Origin: a bacterium
GTDB taxonomy: Bacteria > Chloroflexota > Chloroflexia > Chloroflexales > Kallotenuaceae
Direction of reading: 5' to 3'
Length of the DNA: 40,052 nucleotides
Assembly (NCBI GenBank): GCA_016781525.1
Contig: JADDQE010000022.1
Coordinates: 1-40,052 of the forward strand
A model generated the notes under the pieces. The model ran no database searches. It saw nothing but the letters and a program-made list of their open reading frames with translations, and had not been told where the DNA came from. How positions within the stretch are numbered: position 1 is the first letter of the stretch; each line of letters begins with the position of its first letter. A program made the translations under genes and the position numbers. Below, in pieces: positions 24,431 through 32,436 of this stretch.

Positions 24431-24471
24431 ATAAGGGCTGAAACTCTGCTAGGCGGAGTTTCAGCCCTTAT
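24431..24471. terminator. Bidirectional intrinsic terminator between WD40 and chemoreceptor genes
   Basis: A perfect 16-bp inverted repeat (24431-24446 with 24456-24471) with a 9-nt loop sits between the convergent WD40 gene and the chemoreceptor gene. The A/T-rich outer ends (AATAAG... and ...CTTATGATT) give short U-runs in both directions. The rest of 24286-24533 is without features. Confidence 0.82.
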
Positions 24472-24533
24472 GATTCAGCCATTGAATAAGCGGTATTGTA
24501 GCGAGTTAGCGCCGCTCGCAGACGACCTCTCCG

Positions 24534-26330
24534 TTACGACTTCCGAGCGTCGACGCTCATGAGACGGTAACGAGCTGTCGCTTTCTGGAGCTCCTGCGCC
24601 AGCGTATAGAGGTCATTCGCCGCCCGTTCGGCTTGGCGCGTGCCGTCCAGTGTTTGTGCCGTGGCTAGCTGGATGCTGGTCATCGCCTGACCGATCTGTT
24701 CCATGCCCGCCATCTGCTGCTGTGCGGCTGCCGCCATTTGTATGTTAGCCTGCGCGCCGCCTTCCACCTCACCTGTAATGCGTTGAATGACCTTGCCGGC
24801 TTGCGCCGCCATTCGGCTTCCCGCCTCTACACCCTTGGTGCCTTCCTCGGTCACCAGAACGGCCGCGTTTGTGGCCTGCTGGATCTCGTCCAAAATTTCT
24901 CGAACCTGAGTTGTCGCCGCTTTCGAGCGCACCGCAAGCTCCCTGACGTGCTGCGCCACAATGGCAAAGCTTTTCCCCTGCTCTCCAGCCCGTGCTGCCT
25001 CGATCGCAGCGTTGAGCGCGAGCAGATTCGATTGATCGGCAATCTCGCTCACCGTTGTGATAATGCTCCCGATCGCTTGGGTTTGCTCAGACAAGGCGAG
25101 AATGGTGGCAGCAATGCTTTCGACGCGCCCGCGAATGTCCTGCATGCCGCCAACCGTATCTTCAACGGCGCGGGAGCCCTCGCGAGCCGCTTCCAACAGG
25201 CTCTGGTTGTCGTGCGCGACGACACTGGCCTCCTTCGAAGTTTGCTGGGCGATGACCTTGACCTCTTCGATGGTGGCGGCGGTTTGAGTAAGCGCCGCCG
25301 ATTGCTCGGCCGCTGACGCGGCTTGCTGTGTCGTCACGGCGAGGATTTCGGCGGAGGCGCTCGCAATATTCGCGTTGGCCCGTTGGACTTGGGTGGTGAT
25401 GTTATGGAGACTATCCGCCATTGCATTCAGTCCATTCCCTAATTGTCCGAGCGCACCTTCGTGCTGCACGTCGAGGCGTTGCGCGAGATCGCCCTCGGCT
25501 ACCTGTTGGACGAAGCGGAGATACCGCGCAACTGTTTGCTCGAGACGCGTCAAGGCCTCGACCTCGGCTTGGCGGAGTGCGCTTTCGCGGGCGAGGGCTT
25601 GGGCCTCGGCGTCACGGCTTGTCCGGAGACGATCGATCATGTGGTTAAAGGCGCGGGCTAGAGCTCCCAGCTCATCACGACTACGGATCTCCACCTTGCG
25701 TTCGAGATCGCCCTCGGCTACATCGGTCGCAGCGGCAGTTAGACGCGCGAGCGGCGCAGTGATGCGGCTTACCCAGACGTAGACGACCGCCAGGCTCAGC
25801 CCGAAGATAACGGCAATCAGCGCAAACTGTCGGATCAGGGCTGCTCGTATGTTTGACACGATCAGGTCGTGATCCATCCCAACATGGACGTAGCCCGCGA
25901 CCCCGGCAAGGATTGGCGCCGTAAGGTTGATGATACCGCCCACCTCCGCGACTTGGAGGTCGCGCCGCGTGATTGTCTCCTTATCCTCCTTGAGACCCGT
26001 GATCTCCATGATCTCGGCGGGAACGTTCGGAACAAAGGTGTGCGCGACGACGGCGTGCCGATCATCGACGACGACGACATAGGCAATTCCGTCGTCAGCA
26101 CTGATAAACTGATCGATTGCCGCCTGGATCGCCGAAGGATCGCTATTGACCATCAAATCAACGCTTGAGCTTGCGATGCTGCGGGCGATGCTCGTGCCTT
26201 TGCTGACGTACTCCCGTTTGAGATGCTGGTCAAGATTCCAGGCCGAGAGCAGCGACGTGGCAATTGCAATGATGGCGAAGATCGAGATCTGACCGAGCAT
26301 TGTCTTTTTGAAGAGCTTGGACCCCCTCAA
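24534..26330 (-). CDS. Methyl-accepting chemotaxis protein (transmembrane chemoreceptor)
   Basis: A 598-aa chemoreceptor: TM1 at about 13-33, a small periplasmic sensor of about 135 residues (34-167), TM2 at 168-190, a HAMP domain (190-240), a second HAMP-like segment (about 270-315), and a long cytoplasmic signalling coiled coil. The hairpin tip is conserved: SEIADQSNLLALNAAIEAAR followed by GEQGKSFAIVA, the CheA/CheW-binding region. It starts with TTG at 26330 whose bases overlap the stop codon (26327-26329) of the substrate-binding protein gene before it, with a GGAAGGGG ribosome site inside that gene. This means translational coupling, and suggests the binding protein delivers ligand to this receptor. 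An internal ATG at residue 11 is a less likely start. Confidence 0.92.
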   Translation of the reverse strand: MRGSKLFKKTMLGQISIFAIIAIATSLLSAWNLDQHLKREYVSKGTSIARSIASSSVDLMVNSDPSAIQAAIDQFISADDGIAYVVVVDDRHAVVAHTFVPNVPAEIMEITGLKEDKETITRRDLQVAEVGGIINLTAPILAGVAGYVHVGMDHDLIVSNIRAALIRQFALIAVIFGLSLAVVYVWVSRITAPLARLTAAATDVAEGDLERKVEIRSRDELGALARAFNHMIDRLRTSRDAEAQALARESALRQAEVEALTRLEQTVARYLRFVQQVAEGDLAQRLDVQHEGALGQLGNGLNAMADSLHNITTQVQRANANIASASAEILAVTTQQAASAAEQSAALTQTAATIEEVKVIAQQTSKEASVVAHDNQSLLEAAREGSRAVEDTVGGMQDIRGRVESIAATILALSEQTQAIGSIITTVSEIADQSNLLALNAAIEAARAGEQGKSFAIVAQHVRELAVRSKAATTQVREILDEIQQATNAAVLVTEEGTKGVEAGSRMAAQAGKVIQRITGEVEGGAQANIQMAAAAQQQMAGMEQIGQAMTSIQLATAQTLDGTRQAERAANDLYTLAQELQKATARYRLMSVDARKS

Positions 26331-27685
26331 TCAAGCCACCCCTTCCAATCTGTAATCGGCACGAATCGACCCGCGTCGACCGTGGTGTAGTAGACCGCGT
26401 CGAGGCCTTGGTGACGGTCGTGCGCGAACGATACGGGTGTTCCGATGCCGAGATCGACGTTCTGCATCGCTTCCATAGTTGCCGGAATCTGCGCGCGAGT
26501 AGGCGAGCTGCCCATATGGCGCAGCATTTCGACCATGAGCTTGGCATTCAGAAAGCCCTCGAAGCTGACAAAGCCATAGGGCGCCGGTGTGTAATCATCG
26601 TCCAGCAGCTGTTGGCTTGGGCGCGGATCGTAGGTGTCGATCAGCGTCCGATATTCCTTGACGCCCGACAGCGTGGTGTCCTCGTAGGAGGGGACAACCT
26701 GTGAGTTGATCAACTGTCGGGTGTAGTCTTTCCCTTTGGCCTGACCAAGCTTCGTCAGGAGGTCGAGTAAGCTTTCACTACCAACAAAGGAGACATTGGC
26801 GATCGGTCCTTGCCATCCGGCATCACGCAGGTCACGAATGAAAGCGCCGCATGCCGCGTAGGCCCCGATGCAGATAATCGCGTCCGGCCTGCCTTGCTGC
26901 AGGATCTGCACTTGCTCGGCCATGCTCTCGGTTGCCGCAGCACCGCGGCGGTAGGTCGCCTCGCTGACGATGGCAAGATCATGCTGCGCGAGCGCCCGAC
27001 GTACTCCATCCCAACCACTTCTACCATACGCATCTGCCTGGAAAAAGACACCAAAACGGGTGCGGCCGAGTTGCACCAGGTGATCGACCAGTCCCGCAGT
27101 TTCCTGTCGGTACGAGGCTCGTAGGTTGAAGACGAAGCGATCGTAGGGGGCATCGCGGTGCGCCTGCGCTCCGGTAAACGGACAAAACAAGTAAATTTCC
27201 TGCTCCTGATAACGTTTGAATAGAGGGAGAACTCGCGTGACGGTAGGCGTGCCAACGTAGTTCCAGAGAAGGAAAACCTGTTCCTGCTCGATCAACCCGA
27301 TCGTGTTGTCAAGCGCAGGTGTCGGCTGATACCCATCATTTTGCGCGGCGATCACAATACGACGCCCGTTGATGCCGCCACTGGCATTGATATGTGACAG
27401 GTAGGCCATGGCCCCACGGTAGAGCTCGATCCCGAGGGCTCGCGAAGAGCCTCGAAAGGCTGCTGACATCCCCAGCACAATGTCTCCGTCCCGGCGCTCG
27501 TCCTCGGTCACAGCAGGTCGGACGCGAGCTTGCACTGGCGTCAATGGAGCGGGACTCGCTGATAAAGCTGAAAGCGGCGAGCAGCCAGCTCCGAGCACTG
27601 CTGCTCCCGCGAGGCCGCTAGCCCCGAGGATGCCGCGCAGCACGCGCCGACGACTCACATGCCGCTCCAGGAATTGTTCTGCCAT
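26327..27685 (-). CDS. ABC-type substrate-binding protein (branched-chain amino acid/urea type)
   Basis: A 452-aa extracytoplasmic protein of the Peripla_BP_6 (type I fold) class. The first 35 residues have a twin-arginine-type signal (SRRRVLRGILG) and a lipobox-like VLGAGC with Cys35. The mature part has IVLGMSAAFRGSSRALG (family start), INASGGINGRRI, and the domain hinges ELYRGAM and GFVSFEGFLNAKLMVEML. Such proteins bind amino acids, urea, short amides or similar ligands; the ligand here is not known. No ABC permease or ATPase gene lies nearby, while a chemoreceptor overlaps its 3' end, so it may serve sensing more than transport. GGAG upstream supports the ATG at 27685; a longer GTG/ATG form from 27730 seems unneeded. 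Confidence 0.9.
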   Translation of the reverse strand: MAEQFLERHVSRRRVLRGILGASGLAGAAVLGAGCSPLSALSASPAPLTPVQARVRPAVTEDERRDGDIVLGMSAAFRGSSRALGIELYRGAMAYLSHINASGGINGRRIVIAAQNDGYQPTPALDNTIGLIEQEQVFLLWNYVGTPTVTRVLPLFKRYQEQEIYLFCPFTGAQAHRDAPYDRFVFNLRASYRQETAGLVDHLVQLGRTRFGVFFQADAYGRSGWDGVRRALAQHDLAIVSEATYRRGAAATESMAEQVQILQQGRPDAIICIGAYAACGAFIRDLRDAGWQGPIANVSFVGSESLLDLLTKLGQAKGKDYTRQLINSQVVPSYEDTTLSGVKEYRTLIDTYDPRPSQQLLDDDYTPAPYGFVSFEGFLNAKLMVEMLRHMGSSPTRAQIPATMEAMQNVDLGIGTPVSFAHDRHQGLDAVYYTTVDAGRFVPITDWKGWLD

Positions 27686-28291
27686 CGTACAAATTTCTCC
27701 AATGATCCAGCTGGACCGAGTGCAACCCATTCCTGGCCCTCCCAGCGCTACAGCATGGGCAAGTCAGCCTGCTCGCGCTGTACCACTGACGCAGCCTGAC
27801 CGCACCTCCTGAGGTGAGCAGCCGCCCCGCTAGCAGGAGCACACAATCTGTGGGATATCCCGTAGAGCTGGTTGTGCCGTTGGTGATTGCTTTGGGGCCG
27901 AAAGGCAAGTGATGGGAGGCTGCCTTGAATAATCGTCGGCCCAGAAACGACTATTACCACCTCGCAAATAGTAGCGGACCACAGCACTGAGGCACGTAAG
28001 TCAATCAGGTTGTCATCTTTATAGCGAAAGTCCTATCTGATGCTAGGAGTGCGGTCCGGGAGCTTGGCGCAAGCGGCCCCGCCCCACATACGACGTTTGT
28101 GGATGAGGAGCTTTTGTAGTTGGGAGCCAAGAAAAATCGTATCACACTGTAGGGTAGATATTCCTCCGGCGATTGTAGCGGTCGTTGTAGCGGTGGGGGT
28201 GGCGCTTGGCGCTGTTAGGCGGCGGCTGGACGTGGTTTACTAGGGGCACACCGCAACGTACTGACCCGACTGAAGATACAGGAGCACCGAG
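27686..28291. other. 606-bp divergent spacer with no clear gene
   Basis: No well-supported gene is seen. Small hairpins are present (CACCT/AGGTG at 27803-27816; TACAGC 27749-27754 with GCTGTA 27777-27782). A frame at 28040-28243 ends in a hydrophobic run (IVAVVVAVGVALGAV) and RRR, but lacks a convincing start, so it is left unassigned. Neither the binding-protein gene nor doxX has a promoter I can call with confidence. Confidence 0.4.
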
Positions 28292-28879
28292 ATGTTAACG
28301 ACCCGCCGCAGCGCGACCGTCCGCACGCCCAGCCCGTCCTTTGCTGCCACCGTCCGCAGCACGCTGCTGGCCCCCTTCACTCATGCGTATGCCGCACCGA
28401 TCTGGCTGGCGGTCCGGCTGTACCTGGGCTATATGTGGCTGATGATGGGCTGGCAGAAGATCGGCGCGGGCTTTTTGACGAGCGACCCGATCGGGCCGAT
28501 CCTGCAGCTGGGCGCGGATGGCACGCTGGCGGTTCCGCTGGAGCTCTGGCGGCCGATCGCGGGGCTGCTGGTGGCGAGCGGGCTGACGCCGCTGATCTCG
28601 TGGAGCATGCCGTTCATGGAAATGGCAGTGGCGCTGGCGTTCGTGAGTGGGGTGCTGGTGGTGCCGGCGGCGATCGGCGCGACACTGCTGAACGTAATCT
28701 TTGTACTGTCGGGGATTGGCCAGATCGAGCTGGACGGGCGCTTCATTGTGCTGCAGCTGCTGATGCTCGCCGCCTTCAGGATCGTGGGCACGATCGGCGT
28801 CGAGAAGCTGGTCTACCGCAGCGTTACCGTCCTCTACCGCAAGGTGCGTGGGACATCGGCCCGCACCGCCCAAGCCTAG
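28292..28879 (+). CDS. DoxX family membrane protein
   Basis: A 195-aa protein with four hydrophobic helices, the DoxX family pattern. The characteristic N-terminal segment (LAVRLYLGYMWLMMGWQKI, with GFLTSDP next) and an inner helix with a conserved Met/Glu (SMPFMEMAVALAFVSGVLV) can be seen. DoxX proteins are tied to quinone-linked or thiosulfate redox reactions in some organisms and are otherwise of unknown role. The ATG at 28292 has AGGAGC upstream. It stands alone and is followed by a hairpin terminator. GC content in codon position three is very high, giving a long but meaningless frame on the opposite strand. Confidence 0.85.
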   Translation: MLTTRRSATVRTPSPSFAATVRSTLLAPFTHAYAAPIWLAVRLYLGYMWLMMGWQKIGAGFLTSDPIGPILQLGADGTLAVPLELWRPIAGLLVASGLTPLISWSMPFMEMAVALAFVSGVLVVPAAIGATLLNVIFVLSGIGQIELDGRFIVLQLLMLAAFRIVGTIGVEKLVYRSVTVLYRKVRGTSARTAQA

Positions 28880-28905
28880 TCAGACCTCCATCTACATCGA
28901 CCAAT

Positions 28906-28936
28906 GCCTCCGATCGGCTCGAAGCTGATCGGAGGC
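28906..28936 (+). terminator. Hairpin terminator after doxX
   Basis: GCCTCCGATC (28906-28915) and GATCGGAGGC (28927-28936) form a 10-bp stem with an inner GCT/AGC pairing closing a 3-nt loop. The following GTGCTTGTG is a weak U-tract, so efficiency is uncertain. Confidence 0.6.
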
Positions 28937-29105
28937 GTGCTTGTGAGTGAATGTCCACCGTGGGCAGTACCGCACTTTGCTCTTAAGGGTTTGATGCCAT
29001 GAAATGGAAATGATTACTCAGGGATTGTAAGTGGGCTCTCACGGACGCTCACTCCGGTCCCACCATCATCCGATACTCGTTCACCGCACACGAATGGTGC
29101 CGACG

Positions 29106-29145
29106 ACTCAAACGGATTGACACGTTTGAGTGGACCATCTCGTTA
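29106..29145 (+). promoter_or_regulatory. Palindrome centred on a TTGACA box, upstream of uraD
   Basis: ACTCAAACG (29106-29114) and CGTTTGAGT (29123-29131) form a perfect 9-bp inverted repeat whose 8-bp centre holds TTGACA (29117-29122), a consensus -35 hexamer. Seventeen bases later is TCGTTA (29140-29145), a poor -10. If used, transcription would start near 29152, exactly where the structured leader begins. The palindrome is a likely operator that would block the -35 box; the bound regulator is unknown. The region 28937-29105 shows nothing notable. Confidence 0.5.
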
Positions 29146-29152
29146 GAGGCAT

Positions 29153-29274
29153 AAGGTCACGGCGACCATGTCGACTGCTTGTCGCCGCGCTCCTGAGTTC
29201 CGCGAGCTTCGCTCCTCGTGTAGCTTCCGGTATATCGCGACACGCTTCCTCGGCGATCTTGTCGCTGTGACCTT
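29153..29274 (+). promoter_or_regulatory. Structured leader/ncRNA-like element before uraD
   Basis: A closing stem of 14 bp (29153-29166 with 29261-29274, one G-U pair) surrounds 94 nt. Inside are a 6-bp stem (TCGCCG 29182-29187 with CGGCGA 29251-29256), a small hairpin (GCGA 29202-29205 with TCGC 29209-29212) and a 5-bp stem (CGTGT 29217-29221 with ACACG 29240-29244), giving a branched fold. It is followed by TATACT at 29279-29284, a second possible -10. It could be a regulatory RNA for the purine genes, a pair of inverted protein-binding sites, or a small mobile element; no target-site duplication is seen. Confidence 0.42.
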
Positions 29275-29351
29275 GCGCTATACTATCCTCGGTTGGCTGC
29301 GCTGAGCCGCCTGAAGATCCCCCGTTGATGCGTACACTGTGAGGAATGAGG

Positions 29352-29873
29352 ATGTCCCACTCCCGCTTGTCGATCGATCAAATCAACGCCTTGGATCGGG
29401 ACCATTTCGTGCAGCACCTCGGCTTCCTGTTTGAGGGATCGCCTTGGATCGCGGCGCAAGCATGGGAGACTCGTCCGTTTGCGAGTGTATCAGGGCTGTA
29501 TGCAGCATTGTGCTCGGTGATGTACGCTGCGTCACGGGAACAGCAGCTTGCGCTAATTTGTGCTCACCCAGACCTTGCCGGCAAGGCGGCGATCGCCGGC
29601 GAGCTGACACCGGACTCACGGCGCGAGCAGGCGTCGGCGGGCCTCGATCGCTTGTCGCCGGATGAATTTGCTCGCTTCACACGGTTGAATAGCGCCTATC
29701 GTGAACGCTTTGGTTTTCCCTTTGTGATCTGCGTTCGTGAGCATACCAAGGAGAGCATCTTGGCAGCCTTTGCTCGACGGCTTGAGCACCAACGTGATGC
29801 TGAGATAGTGACGGCCTTGGATGAAATCGCGAAGATTGCAAAGCTGCGGCTGGACCCCTTGTTACAGGATTAG
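29352..29873 (+). CDS. uraD: OHCU decarboxylase (2-oxo-4-hydroxy-4-carboxy-5-ureidoimidazoline decarboxylase)
   Basis: The third enzyme of uricolysis, converting OHCU into (S)-allantoin. The 173-aa protein matches the family in length and carries the signature ICAHPDLAGKAA with the catalytic His72, then RLNSAYRERFGFPFVICVREHTK, a hallmark of UraD. The ATG at 29352 is preferred because GAGG (29341-29344) lies seven bases upstream; the ATG at 29346 is too close to it. It opens the purine catabolic region but is separated from urate oxidase by a methyltransferase gene and its own control region. In Bacillus pucL the UraD domain is fused to urate oxidase; here it is separate. Confidence 0.94.
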   Translation: MSHSRLSIDQINALDRDHFVQHLGFLFEGSPWIAAQAWETRPFASVSGLYAALCSVMYAASREQQLALICAHPDLAGKAAIAGELTPDSRREQASAGLDRLSPDEFARFTRLNSAYRERFGFPFVICVREHTKESILAAFARRLEHQRDAEIVTALDEIAKIAKLRLDPLLQD

Positions 29874-29956
29874 CGTCCGGGGGTGTCGGTCATATTTTTG
29901 CGGTCCGCTCCGTAGTCCCAAAAATTCCGATTGACGTCTCCGTGCCTAATAGCCCC

Positions 29957-30014
29957 TGCAAAACTTTGCGGCGCACCGTGTCTAGCCGATCATAGTTGAC
30001 AGCTTGCATATACT
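29957..30014 (+). promoter_or_regulatory. Control region of the methyltransferase gene: shared 20-bp motif and TATACT
   Basis: TGCAAAACTTTGCGGCGCAC (29957-29976) matches the element at 31379-31398 upstream of urate oxidase at 18 of 20 positions. Its core GCAAA-AC-TTTGC is palindromic and of the LacI/PurR operator style. Downstream TTGACA (29996-30001) and TATACT (30009-30014) are 7 bp apart, the same spacing as in the second copy. Upstream, ATTTTTG (29894-29900) and CAAAAAT (29919-29925) may help end the uraD transcript. The leader from about 30021 to 30142 is untranslated. Confidence 0.55.
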
Positions 30015-30142
30015 GGAATCACAGACCGTAGTCGACGCTCCTCTCGCCGCTCCCCATATATGCGGGCTGATCCTGTGAACGAAGCGACTAGCGCCATGTG
30101 AGCGCCGTCCTGCCTTCGATCCAGGGAAAGGAAGATAGAGCG

Positions 30143-31252
30143 ATGACGGAAGTTCCCGCCATGGTCTCAGACCCGCATGCCGAGCAGCGCGACGCCTTTC
30201 TCGACCGGATGCTCAAGTCTGCCTCGGGTGTGTTTGACATCTTCAGCGTGTATCTCGGTGACCGCTTGGGTTTCTATCAAGCGCTGGCTCAGCGTGGTGC
30301 ATTGACGTCGACAGAACTAGCGGAGAGTACGGCCACGCATGAGCGCTACGCCCGGGAGTGGCTCGAGCAGCAGACGGTGGCCGGCATCCTCGAGGTCGAC
30401 GATGGTGCCGCCGATGGAGCCCTGCGCCGCTTTCGGCTGCCGCCTGGCCATGCCGAGGTCCTAACCGACCGTGAGAGCCTCAACTATCTGGCACCACTCA
30501 CACAGCTCTTGGTGGGCGCCACCCGCCCGCTTGACGCTCTGCTGCAAGCCTACCGTACCGGTGGCGGCGTGCCATACGTCGCCTACGGGGCGGATTTGTG
30601 TGAGGGCCAAGCCAGCATGAACCGGACGATGTTCCTGCAGCAGCTTGGTCACGAGTGGTTGCCGGCCATCCCCGACGTCCACGCGCGCCTGCAGTCCGAC
30701 CCCAGTGCGATGGTGGCTGATATTGGCTGCGGTGCCGGGTGGTCAAGTATTGGCATTGCCCAAGCCTACCCGAAGGTCCGCGTGGATGGCTATGACTTGG
30801 ATACGCCCTCGGTTGAGCTCGCACGTGCGAACGCCGCTGCGGCCGGACTGAGCGACCGCGTCCACTTCCATGTCCGCGACGCCAGTGACCCGAGCCTCAC
30901 GGGGCAGTATGACCTCGTGACGGCCTTCGAGTGTGTCCATGATCTGTCCAATCCGGTCGGCGCGCTGCGTGCAATGCACGCCTTGGCGCGTGAAGACGGG
31001 GCAGTCATCATCGTCGATGAGCGCGTCGGCGACACCTTTACCCCAACCGGGAACGAGGTCGAGTGGATGATGTACGGTTGGAGCGTGTTGCACTGTCTGC
31101 CGGTCGGCATGGCCGAACAACCATCCGCTGCAACAGGAACCGTGATGCGCAGGGCTACATTACGACGTTATGCACAGGACGCCGGGTTTCGTGATGTGGA
31201 GGTGCTCCCCATCGATAATTTCTTCTTCCGCTTTTATCGGCTCCTTCCATAG
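30143..31252 (+). CDS. SAM-dependent methyltransferase with N-terminal winged-helix domain
   Basis: A 369-aa protein. Residues about 25-110 look like the helical/winged-helix domain found at the N-terminus of class I methyltransferases of the Rv2258c type (VFDIFSVYLGDRLGFYQAL, LTSTELAEST). The Rossmann methyltransferase domain starts near 185, with motif I VADIGCGAGWSSIGIA (191-206), the acidic end of strand 2 in DGYDLD, and post-motif FECVHDLSNP. The substrate is not known. GGAAAGGAAG upstream supports ATG 30143. It lies between uraD and urate oxidase in the same orientation and shares an upstream motif with the latter, which implies co-regulation, though no methylation step is known in uricolysis. 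Confidence 0.87.
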   Translation: MTEVPAMVSDPHAEQRDAFLDRMLKSASGVFDIFSVYLGDRLGFYQALAQRGALTSTELAESTATHERYAREWLEQQTVAGILEVDDGAADGALRRFRLPPGHAEVLTDRESLNYLAPLTQLLVGATRPLDALLQAYRTGGGVPYVAYGADLCEGQASMNRTMFLQQLGHEWLPAIPDVHARLQSDPSAMVADIGCGAGWSSIGIAQAYPKVRVDGYDLDTPSVELARANAAAAGLSDRVHFHVRDASDPSLTGQYDLVTAFECVHDLSNPVGALRAMHALAREDGAVIIVDERVGDTFTPTGNEVEWMMYGWSVLHCLPVGMAEQPSAATGTVMRRATLRRYAQDAGFRDVEVLPIDNFFFRFYRLLP

Positions 31253-31378
31253 AACAAGCTTGAGCACGAGGTGCGAACCGTCTTGAATTGTAACGACGTG
31301 TGGCAATTATCCTTTTTTGCACGCCTCAGACCAATTCCAAGTAGACGCTGGAGAGCGCCCTGCCTCCATACCTATCGT

Positions 31379-31429
31379 TGCAAAACTTTGACGCGCACGC
31401 GCAGTGCAGCTTGACTTGGGAGCTATACT
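31379..31429 (+). promoter_or_regulatory. Control region of urate oxidase: second copy of the shared motif and TATACT
   Basis: TGCAAAACTTTGACGCGCAC (31379-31398) is the second copy of the 20-bp motif. It is followed by TTGACT (31411-31416) and TATACT (31424-31429), again 7 bp apart. A start near 31436 would give a leader of about 50 nt. CCTTTTTTG at about 31308-31316 may end the methyltransferase transcript. Confidence 0.55.
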
Positions 31430-31486
31430 CGGCTCACCTAGCTCTACCACATTTGGTTCGTGGCCGAGTCGCACAAGGAGCCGCAT

Positions 31487-32425
31487 GTGACTGCCGAGAT
31501 CAGCTACGGGAAGTCCAATATTCCGCTGTACCGCGTGTATGCCCGCCCGCTTACCGGTATCACCCCAATCCCTGAGTCCCCATACACCGGGCGGAGCAAT
31601 ACCCTTTTTGCCGCCGAGATCGACGTCGAAGTGTTTGGCGATAACTTTATGCCGGCCTATACAGTCGGCGATAATCGCAACGTCGTCGCCACAGATACCA
31701 TGAAAAACTTTGTGTTGCGGCAAGCTCTCGCATTTGACGGTGCTACCCTGGAGGGCTTCCTCGACTTTCTCGGGCGGCAGCTGCTGGCCACCTACGCTAT
31801 CATGGAGTCAATCCGGATCTCTGGCCGCGAGCTGCCCTTTATGGCCGCGCCTGTTCCCGGTCAGGGTGACCGTGGTTTTGGCGTGAGTGAGGTGCTGTAC
31901 CGTCGCTCCCACGACGATTACGCGCTGGCAGCTCTGGACTTCGTGCGCGTCGGCGGTGGCGTGCAGGTTGCGGCACACCAATGCGGCCGAGTTGGTCTGC
32001 AACTGCTCAAGGTGACGGGCAGCTCTTTCACCCGCTTTGCTCGTGATCACTACACGACGCTGCCAGAGCGGGTCGACCGGCCGCTCTTTATCACGCTCGA
32101 CGTCCATTGGCGCTACCATGAGTTAGATGACATGCTCGCGCCGGATCGTGGTCGCTACATTCCGCCTGAGCAGGTGCGGGACTTCGTACAGACGGTTTTC
32201 CATGAATTTGTGAGCGAGTCGATCCAGCACCTCGTGCATGAAATCGGCACGCGTATGCTGCGGCGCTTTCCGCAGATGGCCGAGGTTAGCTTCGCCGCGC
32301 AGAACCACACGCCCGACCCGATGGCGGAGTCGGAGGTCGATCCCAAGCTCAAAGTGTATAGCTCGCCATTCCCGGCCTGGGGGCTGATCAAGCTGCGGCT
32401 GGATCGCTCCCACCTTGAGGTCTAA
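31487..32425 (+). CDS. pucL: Urate oxidase (uricase)
   Basis: Cofactor-free oxidation of urate to 5-hydroxyisourate. The 312-aa protein has the two-domain uricase layout of about 300 aa. Conserved active-site elements are visible: Lys9 in [13 protein letters not shown] and Thr69 in VVATDTMKN (the Lys-Thr pair of known uricases), and the C-terminal AAQNHTPDP segment that supplies the Asn/His side. The GTG at 31487 is chosen because AAGGAG (31475-31480) precedes it by six bases; a GTG at 31460 would add nine residues with no ribosome site. The downstream gene uraH follows after 11 bp, so the two are co-transcribed. Its own promoter region carries the motif shared with the methyltransferase gene. 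Confidence 0.95.
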   Translation: MTAEISYGKSNIPLYRVYARPLTGITPIPESPYTGRSNTLFAAEIDVEVFGDNFMPAYTVGDNRNVVATDTMKNFVLRQALAFDGATLEGFLDFLGRQLLATYAIMESIRISGRELPFMAAPVPGQGDRGFGVSEVLYRRSHDDYALAALDFVRVGGGVQVAAHQCGRVGLQLLKVTGSSFTRFARDHYTTLPERVDRPLFITLDVHWRYHELDDMLAPDRGRYIPPEQVRDFVQTVFHEFVSESIQHLVHEIGTRMLRRFPQMAEVSFAAQNHTPDPMAESEVDPKLKVYSSPFPAWGLIKLRLDRSHLEV

Positions 32426-32436
32426 CCGGAGGGTGT

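Noticed and set aside
28040..28243. 67-codon frame with a hydrophobic C-terminal segment ahead of doxX
   Set aside because: The start lacks a ribosome site, the first half is not protein-like and the hydrophobic part is short; kept as unassigned.
28295..28873. 192-codon frame on the minus strand across doxX
   Set aside because: It is rich in His, Gln, Arg and Pro, the usual mirror image of a high-GC membrane protein gene, has no ribosome site and lies wholly antisense to a well-supported DoxX gene.
29153..29274. The element before uraD as an insertion of a transposon-like MITE
   Set aside because: No target-site duplication flanks the repeats, and no second copy was noticed in the window; not excluded, but the RNA-leader reading is preferred.
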